From: Bacillota bacterium | Lineage (GTDB): Bacteria; Bacillota; Sulfobacillia; RBS10-35; JAJYVN01 | NCBI GenBank assembly: GCA_021797775.1 | Contig: JAJZZC010000004.1 | Location: forward strand, 1 to 64,000 | Length of the DNA: 64,000 nt | Direction of reading: 5' to 3' | In this document: one piece after another, positions 51,742 through 60,805 of the stretch | Layout: every line of letters begins with the position of its first letter | Position numbering within the stretch: the first letter of the stretch is position 1 | Translations under genes and position numbers: made by a program | Notes under the pieces: model-generated | The model's input: the letters and a program-made list of their open reading frames with translations, nothing else | Databases searched by the model: none | Told to the model about the DNA's origin: nothing

Positions 51742-52777
51742 CCCCCGCCCTGCCCTCGGCTTCTGACCGAGCGAACACACACCGACATGCCCACTCCATG
51801 CGGCACCGGAAGGGGACGCTGCTGGCGCGGGGCCGGCGTCCCAGCGGCGTAGCCTGCGGGACTTCCCAGCGTTGCCGCCCGTCCGGTCGCCGCCCGCCGC
51901 ATGCGCCCTGGCCCGCTTGCCCCCGCCGCGCACGCGCGGGGCCGCGCCGGGGCGCAGTGAACGCCCAGGCACATGCAGCCTACCCTGCCCGCCCCGTGGC
52001 GGCAAGGGCACGGTGGCCGGCCCGCCTCAGCCGGCGTGGGCGGCGACCGCAGATCAGGCAGCACTATGGCAGGCGTGGTACCTTCCCGACGCCGAGCAGG
52101 CCGAAAACAGCGGCCGCGTGAGCGGATCGCCGAACTGGAGCCACGCTGGCCGGACGCCGCAGCGAGCCTGCACGAAGCGCTGGCGGAGACCCTGGTCTAT
52201 CAGCAACGCGGCCTCCCCGCCGAGCTCGCCAACGCGCTGGGGACCACCGAGCGCATCAAGATCGCCGCCCTGGCCGCCACGACCGCCGAGTGGTACCGGG
52301 CGCCCTCGTTACCGAACCAGCCCTTCCGCCAGGACGCCACCCTAGACGGCCGGCTCCGGTTAGGATCCACGGTTGGCCGACACCGCCCAACAAGGCCCGC
52401 GCCTCGGCCCTATCGTTTCGGGTACAACCGTCGTCTGAAAGGCTGTGGAGGCGCAGGGGACAGGAGGGTGTAGCGGCTCACCGCAAATGCGTGGAAACCG
52501 CTCAGGGTGGGGGCGAGGGACGGCGCCCCAGCCATACGAGCCTATCCTTGGGCGACAAGGTGTCTGATCCTGGCCGCAGTCCCGCAGCGGCGAGACCCAG
52601 GCGGTGACCTCCTCCGCCTTGCGCTTCAACCTGAATCTCGCAGTGTCAGGCGGGCGCCGCCGCGCAGAAGGAGCCGGCGACGCGAGCGGGTGAGGTCGTG
52701 GTCAGGGGCCAGCCCCTCGGCACCAAGGCGACCGGCCGCCCCTTTCCGAAAGTCAGGTTCAACGGCACCACGCTGCC
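51742..52777. other. 1-kb spacer with a possible transposase remnant
   Basis: Only one part has protein-like character, 52117-52305, listed separately. A short minus-strand frame at about 52580-52629 (KRKAEEVTAWVSPLRDC) looks coding-like but is too short to place. No complete gene is seen. Confidence 0.4.
52117..52305 (+). pseudogene. Possible mutator-type (IS256-like) transposase fragment
   Basis: RERIAELEPRWPDAAASLHE, then ALAETLVYQQRGLPAELANA and LGTTERIK recall the C-terminal region of IS256-family transposases (a helix, then FPxxLRxxLRTTNxIE). No DDE residues or inverted repeats are visible. Weak similarity by eye only. Confidence 0.25.
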
Positions 52778-54745
52778 TCATGTCTCGACCTCGACCACCG
52801 CCCCGGAAGGCAACGCCGCCCCGTTCTCGCCGGTAAGCGCCGCGGCCGCCCGCCGCCCCCGCCCGGAACCCCGCTCGCTGGGGGTGGCGAACTGCTCCCG
52901 GTAGAGGCGCGCGTAGAGGGCGTCCTTCTCTAACAGCTCCGCGTGCGCGCCGACCGCGCGCACCCGGCCGGCTTCCATCACGACGATCTGATCGGCCGCG
53001 AGGATCGTGGACAGCCGGTGGGCGATGACCAGCGCGGTGCGGCCCTGCAAGAGCGTTTCCAGGGCGGCCTGGATGCGCCGCTCGGCGAGGGAATCGAGCG
53101 AACTCGTGGCCTCGTCGAGCAACACGATGCGCGGGGCGCGCAGCAGCACGCGCGCGATGGCCAGCCGCTGCTTCTCCCCGCCGGAGAGGCGGTAGCCGCG
53201 CTCCCCCACCACGGTGTCGTAACCGTCGGGCATGGCGGCGATGACATCGTGGATCTGCGCCGCCTCGCAGGCGGCCTCCACCTGCTCCCGGGTCGCGTCG
53301 GGACACGCGTAGAGCAGGTTGTGGAGCAGCGTGTCATGGAACAGGAAGGGCTCTTGCGGCACCAGCCCGATGGCGTCGTGCAGCGATTGCAGGCGAAAGG
53401 CGCGTAGGTCGACCCCGTCCAGCGTCACCCGGCCGGTCGTCGGGTCGTGAAAGCGCGGCACAAGGTGCAGCGTGGTCGTCTTCCCCGCGCCGCTCGGACC
53501 GACCAGCGCACAGAGCGCCCCGGCCGGCACCGTGAAGCTCAGGCCCTGGAGGGCCGCGGCCCCCTCCGGGGCGCCCTCCGAGCCCAGGGCGCCCTCCGCG
53601 GTGCGCGCGTGCGCCTTGGGGTAGGTGAACCCTACGTCCTCAAAGGTCAACGCCCCCCCCACCTCGGCGGCTACCAGCGCCCGCGGCCCATCGCGCACCT
53701 CGGGCTCGCGGTCGAGCAGCGTGTAGATACGCCGGTAGAGGGCCACGGAGGTCAGGATGTTGACGTGCAATTGCGCCAGGGTGGAGAGCGGGTTGTAGAG
53801 GCGTCCGAGGTAGGCCGTGAAGGCCACGATGACCCCGATCTGCAGGCGTCCGTGGATCACGAGCCAGCCACCGTACCCCCAGAGCAGGGCCGGGCCCACG
53901 GCGGAGAACAGGCTCAGCCACATGAACAGCCAGCGGCCCACGAGGCTCTGGCGCACCGACAGGTCGCGCACCTCGCTGTTGACGCCGGAGAAACGCTCCA
54001 CCTCGTAGGTCTCGCGGCCGAAGGCCTTGACCAGCATGGCGCCGCTGACGCCCAGCGTCTCGGTGAGCTGCGCGGTCAGGCGCGCCAGGGCCTGCTGGAT
54101 ACGGCGCTGGATGTCCTGGCGGATGTGGCCCACGCGCTGCGTCGGCAGCACAAAGGCCGGGACCACGACCAGCGCCAGCAGCGTGAGTTGCCAGTTGAGG
54201 ACGAACATCACGACCAGCGTGCTGGCCAGCGTGAAGACGCTGGTCAGCAGGTTGACCAGGGTGGAGGTGACCACCGTCTGAATACCGTTCACGTCGTTGG
54301 TCACGCGCGAGACCAGTTCACCGGAGCGGGTGGCGGTGAAGAACTGCAGCGGTTGGCGGTGCAGGTGGCGGAAGAGGGAGAGGCGGAAGTCGGCCATCAC
54401 GCGCTGGCCGATCCAGTTGCTGCCCCAGTTCTGGGCAACCGTCAGCAGGCCGGAGATGATCGCGATGCCCACGACCCCCGCCGTCAGGCGCACGATCAGG
54501 GCCATGTGGCGCTGCCCGATGCCCCGGTCGATGATCTCCTTGGTGAGCAGCGGCGGGACCACGCCGAGGACCGCGATGATGAGGATCAGCGCCGCGACGC
54601 CCAGGGACTGCCAACCGTAGGGCGCAAAGGCGCTGACGGCACGGCGCACCACCGCGGCGTCGAAGCGCTCCCCCTTGGCCTGCTCCCGCAGTTCCCAGTT
54701 GCCGTGCCCGCCGCCCATGCCCATGCCGCGCCCCACGGTCACCAC
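52778..54745 (-). CDS. ABC exporter, fused permease/ATPase
   Basis: 655 residues. Six membrane helices in residues 45-330 (for example LGVAALILIIAVLGVV and TLVVMFVLNWQLTLLALVVV), then the ATPase: GPSGAGKTTT Walker A (about 425), LSGGEKQRLAIARV signature and VLLDEATSSLD Walker B. Typical of multidrug or lipid exporters of the MsbA/BmrA type; no substrate clue. It starts 12 bp after the marR stop. The MarR protein probably controls it. It is not close to the ABC gene at the start of the window, which has a zinc ribbon. Confidence 0.94.
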   Translation of the reverse strand: MVTVGRGMGMGGGHGNWELREQAKGERFDAAVVRRAVSAFAPYGWQSLGVAALILIIAVLGVVPPLLTKEIIDRGIGQRHMALIVRLTAGVVGIAIISGLLTVAQNWGSNWIGQRVMADFRLSLFRHLHRQPLQFFTATRSGELVSRVTNDVNGIQTVVTSTLVNLLTSVFTLASTLVVMFVLNWQLTLLALVVVPAFVLPTQRVGHIRQDIQRRIQQALARLTAQLTETLGVSGAMLVKAFGRETYEVERFSGVNSEVRDLSVRQSLVGRWLFMWLSLFSAVGPALLWGYGGWLVIHGRLQIGVIVAFTAYLGRLYNPLSTLAQLHVNILTSVALYRRIYTLLDREPEVRDGPRALVAAEVGGALTFEDVGFTYPKAHARTAEGALGSEGAPEGAAALQGLSFTVPAGALCALVGPSGAGKTTTLHLVPRFHDPTTGRVTLDGVDLRAFRLQSLHDAIGLVPQEPFLFHDTLLHNLLYACPDATREQVEAACEAAQIHDVIAAMPDGYDTVVGERGYRLSGGEKQRLAIARVLLRAPRIVLLDEATSSLDSLAERRIQAALETLLQGRTALVIAHRLSTILAADQIVVMEAGRVRAVGAHAELLEKDALYARLYREQFATPSERGSGRGRRAAAALTGENGAALPSGAVVEVET

Positions 54746-54757
54746 CCCCGTTCCCCG

Positions 54758-55231
54758 TCACGAGCCCTCGCCACCGCCCCGCTCCCCGCCCCCCGCGACC
54801 AGCACGGTCGCGAGCATGCGGGCCAGGGCGACCCGGTCCTCGGCGCCCAACGGGGCGAGGAGTTCGACCAGTGCCTGGCGCCGTTGGCGCGCCCAGCGGC
54901 GCACCGCCTCCGCCCCTTGCGGCGCCAAGGCCACGGTGACGATGCGCTGGTCCTCGCTGCCGCGGGTGCGGCAGACAAACCCCGCGGCCTCCAGCCGGCG
55001 GGTGGCCACAGTGACGGTGGCGCTGGTGACGCCGAGCTCACGGGCCAGCGTGGACACGGGCAGCGGCCCGCAACGCTCCAGGCGGCGGAGCAGGAAGTAC
55101 TGCTCCGCCGTCACCTCGCCGCGCCGCGCCGGGTGCGACCGCCTCCGCCAGACGCGCCAGAGCTCCCACAGCCCCTCCGCCAGATTCTCCGCCGCATCCG
55201 GGGCCGTGTCGGACGACATAATCTTGATCAT
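54758..55231 (-). CDS. MarR-family transcriptional regulator
   Basis: 157 residues. Winged helix-turn-helix: EVTAEQYFLLRRLERCG, then STLARELGVTSATVTVATRRLEAAGFV, then the wing RTRGSEDQRIVTVALAPQG. It is first in a two-gene operon with an ABC exporter, the classical arrangement in which the repressor senses the exporter's substrate. No ribosome site precedes either the ATG at 55231 or the ATG at 55219. On the minus strand TATGAT ends seven bases before the second ATG, so a leaderless start at 55219 is possible. An inverted repeat TTGAT/ATCAA (55224-55250) is a candidate operator. Confidence 0.9.
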   Translation of the reverse strand: MIKIMSSDTAPDAAENLAEGLWELWRVWRRRSHPARRGEVTAEQYFLLRRLERCGPLPVSTLARELGVTSATVTVATRRLEAAGFVCRTRGSEDQRIVTVALAPQGAEAVRRWARQRRQALVELLAPLGAEDRVALARMLATVLVAGGGERGGGEGS

Positions 55232-55250
55232 ATGGTATTTCGTCTATCAA
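55224..55250. promoter_or_regulatory. AT-rich palindromic site at the marR start
   Basis: TTGAT (55224-55228) and ATCAA (55246-55250) form an inverted repeat around an AT-rich centre that also contains TATGAT on the minus strand (55232-55227). This is one of the few AT-rich patches in the window, and it lies exactly at the start of the marR-ABC operon. Candidate autoregulatory operator and -10 box. The stretch 55251-55618 upstream holds no gene. Confidence 0.4.
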
Positions 55251-55618
55251 TGGGAGTGCCGGCGGGGCGGGAGCGGGCCGTGCGCCGGGCCGCGGCGTTC
55301 GCGCCAGACGCAGGCGGCCTCAGCGACACGGGTTGGCAGTGGAGCGCGACATCCCGGGGCGACGGTGGCTCGGGGAAGCCCCTCCGAGCACCGCCACCGT
55401 GGGCGCCCCATCCCATTCCGCGGCCGCCGCGGTGGCGGGCACCGGGGGGCGCCCCGGAAGGCCGCCCGCGTCGCGGCGTCGAAGCGGCACGCGCTCGGGC
55501 CACGGCGGTCCAGCGACGGAGCGGGGCAGGCCGCCCGCATCGCGCGCCGGGGGTCGGCCGCCGAAACCGCGCAGGCCCGCGACATGGCGCTGGGGCGCTT
55601 TCCGGGGGTGGCGGCGCT

Positions 55619-56602
55619 ATGGCCCAGCACAACGTCCTGGTGACGGCCCGCGCCTTCTATACGTTCCCGGAGGCGACGGCGCCGCTGGCGGGGCTCGATG
55701 TAGCGTTGCGGCGCGCCGGCCGCTTCGGCCCCCTGGCCGAAGCGGAGCTGATCGAGGCCCTGCGGGGCTGCGGCGCCGTGATCGCATCCAGCGATCCGTA
55801 CACCGAGCGCGTTTTCGCGGCGTGCCCCGACCTGCGCGTCGTGGCCCGCGCCGGGGTGGGCGTCGACGCCGTCGACCTGGGCGCGGCCACGCGGCACGGG
55901 GTCGTGGTGACGATCACCCCCGGGCCCATCGCGGAAACCGTCGCCGACTATGCCTTCGCCTTGCTCTTAGCGAGCGCGCGCCGCGTGCCCGAGGCGGCAG
56001 AGGCCCTGCGCCGTGACGGTTGGGCCCGCGAGTTCCTGGGCGGCGACGTCTATGGCAGGTGCCTCGGCGTGGTCGGCATGGGGGCCATCGGTTCGGGCGT
56101 CGCCCGGCGCGCGCGAGGATTCTCCATGCGCGTCTTGGGCTATGACCCCGCGTTGAGCCCGCCGCAGATCACGGAGCGGGGCGCGGAGCCGGTGCCCCTG
56201 GATCGGCTGCTGGCCGAGGCGGATTTCGTCACGCTGCACGCCAGCCTGTCAGCCGGGAGCAGGCACCTCCTCGGGGCGCGCGAATTGGCGGCCATGAAAC
56301 CGTCCGCGTACCTGATCAATACGGCGCGGGGCGGCCTGCTCGACAGCGCGGCACTGGTCCAAGCCCTCAAGGCCGGGCATCTGGCGGGGGCCGCCCTGGA
56401 CGCCTACGAAGACGAACCCCTGCCCGCGGACGACCCGCTGCGGCGGGCCCCACGCTGCCTGCTCACGCCGCACGTCGCCTTCAGCACGCGCGCCACGACG
56501 CTGGACATGGCGCGGCGCGCGGCCGCGGCGGTGGCCGACGTGCTCAGCGGCCGCAGGCCCACGGGCGCCACCGTGGTGAATCCCGAGGTGTTCGCGCGGT
56601 AG
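55619..56602 (+). CDS. D-isomer-specific 2-hydroxyacid dehydrogenase
   Basis: 327 residues. LRVVARAGVGVDAVDLGAA near the N-terminus is followed by the NAD-binding motif GVVGMGAIGSGVARRA (about 152-167), the active-site segment NTARGGLLDSAALVQALK with the catalytic Arg, the Glu in DAYEDEPLP, and the His in LTPHVAF. It resembles phosphoglycerate dehydrogenase or hydroxypyruvate/glyoxylate reductase; the substrate is not clear. The frame stays open far upstream only because of GC content; the ATG at 55619 gives the natural start. Confidence 0.9.
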   Translation: MAQHNVLVTARAFYTFPEATAPLAGLDVALRRAGRFGPLAEAELIEALRGCGAVIASSDPYTERVFAACPDLRVVARAGVGVDAVDLGAATRHGVVVTITPGPIAETVADYAFALLLASARRVPEAAEALRRDGWAREFLGGDVYGRCLGVVGMGAIGSGVARRARGFSMRVLGYDPALSPPQITERGAEPVPLDRLLAEADFVTLHASLSAGSRHLLGARELAAMKPSAYLINTARGGLLDSAALVQALKAGHLAGAALDAYEDEPLPADDPLRRAPRCLLTPHVAFSTRATTLDMARRAAAAVADVLSGRRPTGATVVNPEVFAR

Positions 56603-57064
56603 CGGCGCACGGCGCGGGCCATCCGGAGACCAGCGCTGGCAGCCGGGCCAGGGCGTCGGGCGACACGGCCTCAGCCGCCTAGAGCCGCGCGGTGAAGTAC
56701 GGCGAACCCCGGCGGCGCGCGGCGCGCTGGCGGGATTCAAGGCGACCGGCCTCCGCCGTGAGGCAGCTGGCGCGGCAGGGTGGACGGTGGACGACGCCGC
56801 GGGCTGGCTTTGCGGGCCGGCCCGGAGAAGGCGGCGTCTCCCCCCGTGGCGCTGGCGCGGCGGGCGGGGGGCACGCCCTGCGGCGGCCTGTGGCCGGGAC
56901 GCGACCGGGCCACAGCCGGCTGACGGATGAGGGGAGCGGTGGAGCGGCCACAGGCTGTGGCACGGAGTGGGGCGTGGGGCGCGGCGCCGCGCGCGGGGCA
57001 CAACGGGGCGCGAGCACGCGCGACGGTGTCGCGCCGTTTGGGTGGAGAACGGAGGCGGGAAGCG
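56603..57064. other. 460-bp spacer
   Basis: No gene or clear repeat. The last 30 bp contain the ribosome site GGAGG of the aldolase gene. Confidence 0.35.
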
Positions 57065-57859
57065 GTGCACGAGAACCCAGTGAAACGGAAACTGCGGGCG
57101 GGGCAGGCGTGCGTGGGCACGTGGCTGAACCTGGACAGCGTGTTCGCGGCGGAGGTCCTGGCGGTGAACGGGGCCGACTGGCTCGTCATCGACATGGAGC
57201 ATTCGCCCTTCGCCTGGGAGACCGTATCGCACATGATCGGCGTCATTGCCCACCGCGGTGGCGTCCCCATGGTGCGCGTCCCGTTCAACAGTCTGGAGAA
57301 CATTAAGCGCGTGCTGGACATGGGGGCTTACGGCATCGTCGTTCCCATGGTCAACAGCGTGGCCGAGGCCGAGGCCGCCGTACGCGCGGCCCTGTACCCG
57401 CCGCGAGGCGTGCGCAGCGTGGGCGGCTTCCTGCGCGCCGCGCGCTTCGACGCCAGCGCGGCGGAATACCTGGCGCGGGCCAACGATGAGATCGTGGTCG
57501 TCATCCAGGCGGAGCACCGCCTGCACCTGGAGCGCGCGGCCGAGATCGCCTCGGTGCCCGGGGTGGATGCCGTGTTCATCGGCCCGAACGATATGGCCGC
57601 CTCGCTGGGCCTTGCAGCCACCGGACCCGAGATGGAACCGCACTTCGCGCGGGTGCTCGCGGCCTGCCAGGCGGCGGGCGTGGCGCCGGGCATCCACGCC
57701 GGTGACGGCGCCGCGGCCCACCGGCGCATCGCCCAGGGCTTCCGCTTCGTCGCGGTCGGCAACGACGCGGGGATCCTCGAACGCTACGTGGCGGCGGAAC
57801 TGCGGGTCGCGCGCGCGGGCGGGGCCGTGGTGCCGGCGGGCGCGGGCGCGGCGGAGTAA
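57065..57859 (+). CDS. HpcH/HpaI-family aldolase
   Basis: 264 residues. VGTWLNLDSVFAAEVL and NGADWLVIDMEHSPF open the class II pyruvate-aldolase TIM barrel; MVRVPFNSLENIKRVLDMGA, GIVVPMVNSVAEAE and the metal-binding VIQAEHRLHLE and VFIGPNDMAASLG follow. It cleaves or forms 2-keto-3-deoxy sugar acids such as 2-dehydro-3-deoxyglucarate, or homologues, giving pyruvate. The GTG at 57065 lies nine bases after GGAGG. It follows the hydroxyacid dehydrogenase on the same strand and would fit a sugar-acid pathway. Confidence 0.92.
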   Translation: MHENPVKRKLRAGQACVGTWLNLDSVFAAEVLAVNGADWLVIDMEHSPFAWETVSHMIGVIAHRGGVPMVRVPFNSLENIKRVLDMGAYGIVVPMVNSVAEAEAAVRAALYPPRGVRSVGGFLRAARFDASAAEYLARANDEIVVVIQAEHRLHLERAAEIASVPGVDAVFIGPNDMAASLGLAATGPEMEPHFARVLAACQAAGVAPGIHAGDGAAAHRRIAQGFRFVAVGNDAGILERYVAAELRVARAGGAVVPAGAGAAE

Positions 57860-58285
57860 CAGTCCCGCCGCGCGGGCTTGGGGCACGGGACCGGGATCTG
57901 CGGCGGGGCCGCGTTTGCGGCGCGGCCGGCCGCCACGCTCGGGCGGCGGCCTGGCTCGCGCCGGCACCGTGTCCACGCGCGCCGCCAGCCTGGAGGTACA
58001 GACGCCCCGGTAGCGAGGTGCGGCTTGCGCGGACCCTGGGCGGGTCCCGTCGCCCACGCGCGGGCCGCGGGGGTCGCAGGACGAGGACTGGAGCTGCCCT
58101 TTCGCCACGACGACCCCGTCGGCGTCGGGTGCCCCGGCGGCGCGCGACGGGAAGGTCCCGACGGACGCCGGCCGGCCCGCCATGGGCCCGTGGGCACCGA
58201 CCCGGGGAAAGGGGGGACACGCCTGACCGCGAGACGCGCGGCCGACCGGGTGACGGCCGGGCCGGCGTACGCGCCAGGCAGCACG
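57860..58285. other. 425-bp spacer
   Basis: No gene is recognised. Some short GC-rich inverted repeats occur near 57900-57955 but none is convincing as a terminator. Confidence 0.35.
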
Positions 58286-59224
58286 ATGGCGCGTCGATCC
58301 CCGACAAGCCCGCCGCACGGATTTGCGCTGTCGGCGGCGGACGACCGCCTGCTCCGGTCCGCCCCGCCGGCTGAGACGCTGCGCTGGGTGGAGCGCGTGG
58401 TGGGCGGCGGGGCGCGTGTGCGCGGCGTGGGCGCCCTCGCTGGCGGCACGTCTTCCGCCGTCCACGCGGTGACCTTGGACGATGGGCAGGGCGCCGTCCG
58501 GGAATGCGTCCTACGCCGGTTCGTCCGGGCCGATTGGCAGGCGGAGGAACCGGGGCTCGCGCAACGCGAGGCGGCCGCCCTGGCGATCGCGGGGAGATCC
58601 AACGTGCCCGTCCCGCGACTGGTCGCCTTCGACGGAGACGCGAGGGAGACTGACGTGCCGGCCGTGCTGACGACGCGCCTGCCTGGGTCGGTGGCGTGGA
58701 GCGCCGCCGATCTGCCCACCTTCCTGGCGCGGTTGGCGGAGCCGCTCCCTTCCATTCACGCCGTCCCCGTGCCGGCCGCCGCCGGCATCCCGGACTACCG
58801 CCCGTACGCCCTCGACCTGCAACGCCCCCCCCGCTGGGCCACCCTCCCGCGCGTGTGGGAGCGGGCCATCGAGGCGCATGCGGGACCGCCGCCCCGCGCG
58901 GGGCACGCGTTCATCCATCGCGACTACCACCCGGGCAACGTGCTGTGGGCCGACGGCGCGGTCGCCGGTGTGGTCGACTGGGTGGCGGCCAGCGTCGGGG
59001 TGCCCGAAGCCGACGTGGGACACTGCCGGGTCAACCTGTACGACCGCTTCGGCAGAGAGGCGGCCGATGCGTTCCTGGCCCTGTACCAGGCCGCGTCGGG
59101 CCGATCCGACTACCACCCGTACTGGGACATCGTGGCCGCCATCGGCGGCATGGACGCCGCCTACGAGGAGCGCCCGCATCCCGAAGACGAGCGGTTCCTG
59201 GCCGCGGCCGTGGCGCGTCTGTAG
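58286..59224 (+). CDS. Aminoglycoside-phosphotransferase-fold kinase (APH family)
   Basis: 312 residues. ALAGGTSSAVHAVTL is the P-loop-like opening, VLRRFVRADW the ATP-binding Lys/Arg region, FIHRDYHPGNVLW the catalytic loop (HxDxxxxN), and GVVDWVAASVG the DFG-like metal site. The best fit is a small-molecule kinase of the APH/ChoK fold; resistance is not implied. The ATG at 58286 is used, with a weak ribosome site. It stands alone downstream of the aldolase gene. Confidence 0.88.
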   Translation: MARRSPTSPPHGFALSAADDRLLRSAPPAETLRWVERVVGGGARVRGVGALAGGTSSAVHAVTLDDGQGAVRECVLRRFVRADWQAEEPGLAQREAAALAIAGRSNVPVPRLVAFDGDARETDVPAVLTTRLPGSVAWSAADLPTFLARLAEPLPSIHAVPVPAAAGIPDYRPYALDLQRPPRWATLPRVWERAIEAHAGPPPRAGHAFIHRDYHPGNVLWADGAVAGVVDWVAASVGVPEADVGHCRVNLYDRFGREAADAFLALYQAASGRSDYHPYWDIVAAIGGMDAAYEERPHPEDERFLAAAVARL

Positions 59225-59375
59225 GGGACCGCGCGAGAACGCCGCGCGCGGCCGCCACAATCAGGGGGCCTCTATATTGGGGGCGATGCACGACGGGTGT
59301 ATTGCCGGTACCATGGTGTAGTACTGTCCTTAGCACTGGTAGCGACTGGAGAAGGAAGAGGTTGTGAAGGAATGG
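59225..59375. other. Lower-GC spacer before the IS21 remnant
   Basis: Noticeably less GC-rich, with a small hairpin AGTACT-GTCCTT-AGCACT-like near 59322. Perhaps the inner edge of the IS21 remnant. No gene. Confidence 0.3.
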
Positions 59376-59623
59376 TCACGCCTCCGGCAAGAGGCGTCTT
59401 GCCAGCCACCCGTCGATGACCGGTTTCCACTGTTCCATCTTCTCTATGGCGCCGGCCGCGGCTTCGCCGGCCGCATCCGTGGCCTCTCCTCGACCACGTA
59501 GTCCGAGGCCGCTACCTTGTTCACCGTCTTGCGGCTCACGTGCAGGCTCCGTGCGACCGTCCGCTTGGAAATTCCCTCCTCTGCCATCGTTCGGATAGCA
59601 TGGATGTCGGGCACTCTCAGCAA
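59376..59623 (-). pseudogene. IS21-family istA fragment, frameshifted
   Basis: The TTG at 59623 with AAGGAG upstream opens LRVPDIHAIRTMAEEGISKR and TVARSLHVSRKTVNKVA, the N-terminal helix-turn-helix of IstA transposases. After about 55 residues the frame shifts near 59455 and continues as AIEKMEQWKPVIDGWLARRL before stopping at 59376. The DDE domain and istB are missing. A decayed, truncated insertion sequence. Confidence 0.75.
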
Positions 59624-59768
59624 CTCCTTGTCTCCTTGGTGGGTGGGTTTACCAAGCCCTCGCCACCAAGGCAAAGTCGGTTCGGGAGTGCCCCCTCTCT
59701 CCCTCCGGAGCCACCTCCGGGGTGGTCCCCTTTTCGCCGATCACCTGGCTCCCTCTTGCTGTATCACA
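59624..59768 (-). mobile_element. IS21-type left end
   Basis: On the minus strand the segment starts TGTGATACAGCAAGAGGGAG and contains GATCGGCGAAAAGGGGACC, the transposase-binding repeat characteristic of many IS21 elements, with a short inverted GAGCCAC/GTGGCTCC pair around it. It leads straight into the istA fragment. No matching right end is found, so the element is truncated. Confidence 0.65.
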
Positions 59769-59889
59769 GACAAGTGAATGCGGTCACAAGACAAATCTCC
59801 CGTAACTGCCTGTCTGGCCCCGCAGGATGTCACGGGCGCTCTAACGAAGCACCCCCTCCCTTCGGCCTCGATGAAAGGGGTGAGTCCGG

Positions 59890-60669
59890 TTGACTCTCCA
59901 CGCGCACCCGCTAGCGCGCGCCGGTGCCTGGCGGGCGTGTCTGGTGGCTCTCGGGTTGCTGGCGAGCGCGACTGTCGCTGCGGTGCCGGTGGCGGCCGCG
60001 AGCAAGGTGACGCCTCTGGTGCTGCCCCGGCAGGAAGGGGTCACGCTGGCGCCTACGGCGAGTCCACTCTGCGCCAAGGGCCCAGCAGGGGCCCAGTGGA
60101 GCGCGGTGCCGAGCGGCAGCGTGCCTGGCCTGCCGCTCGACCAATCTTATGTCGCCCCTTCAGGGGGAGACGGGCCCTGGCTGCTCGTTCCCTGGCACGG
60201 TCGCGTTAGCCTTTACGGGGCGGGCTATTACGCGCCAACGGAAGCTGGCTTCGTGTACATCTCCTCCAACGGTGTGCTGCCCAAGGGCACAACTAACGCA
60301 ATGCTCTGCGTCGAGTACTACGATGCCGCGAAGACGACCTCGACCTCCGGAGACTGGCTGACGGTGCAGTACAGCGGAACCAACCCGAAGGGGCCGGTCA
60401 ACGGGGCCTACGACAACACGACCGAGGTCTATGCGTTGACTGGCACGCACAAGTGGCTGACTGCATCGTTCACGCTAACCGACATCAACTTTGCGCCAGG
60501 GGACAAGGGCGTGGCGGCGGAGAACTCCGGCGCGGACTTCCGCGTGCAGTACAACACTCCCACATACTTCGACAGGTTCTGGCTCGTGGTCAGCGGCGTC
60601 AAGCCCACGACGGCCCTCGCGGGGATGAACAGCAGCACGCTGACGGCCTATATCGCCAAGTACCATTAG
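59890..60669 (+). CDS. Secreted protein of unknown function
   Basis: 259 residues. A clear signal peptide (positively charged start, ACLVALGLLASATVAAVPVAAA) ends near residue 37. The mature part is beta-rich and Ser/Thr/Gly/Tyr-rich, with GPWLLVPWHGRVSLYGAGYY, SSNGVLPKGTTNAMLCVEYY, and FDRFWLVVSGV near the C-terminus. This looks like a jelly-roll carbohydrate-binding-like fold, but no family is recognised. The start is the TTG at 59890 behind AAAGGGG. It precedes a Tat-type solute-binding protein on the same strand. Confidence 0.75.
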   Translation: MTLHAHPLARAGAWRACLVALGLLASATVAAVPVAAASKVTPLVLPRQEGVTLAPTASPLCAKGPAGAQWSAVPSGSVPGLPLDQSYVAPSGGDGPWLLVPWHGRVSLYGAGYYAPTEAGFVYISSNGVLPKGTTNAMLCVEYYDAAKTTSTSGDWLTVQYSGTNPKGPVNGAYDNTTEVYALTGTHKWLTASFTLTDINFAPGDKGVAAENSGADFRVQYNTPTYFDRFWLVVSGVKPTTALAGMNSSTLTAYIAKYH

Positions 60670-60805
60670 CCGCGTTACGCGGGCAGGCGTGCGGTGGCGG
60701 TGTGGGGTAGGTGTGGGGGCCGGTGGTTCCGTGCATGCTCGCGATGAGCGGTTAGGATGTGGCGCACGGGAGGGCGGGACTGCTCGCCTTCCCGGCGAGA
60801 GGGGT

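Noticed and set aside
53447-55618. A very long plus-strand open frame running antisense to the ABC exporter and marR genes into the hydroxyacid dehydrogenase
   Set aside because: It is open only because stop codons are rare at this GC content. The upstream part is antisense to clear genes and is Gln/His/Arg-rich without domains; the dehydrogenase starts at 55619.
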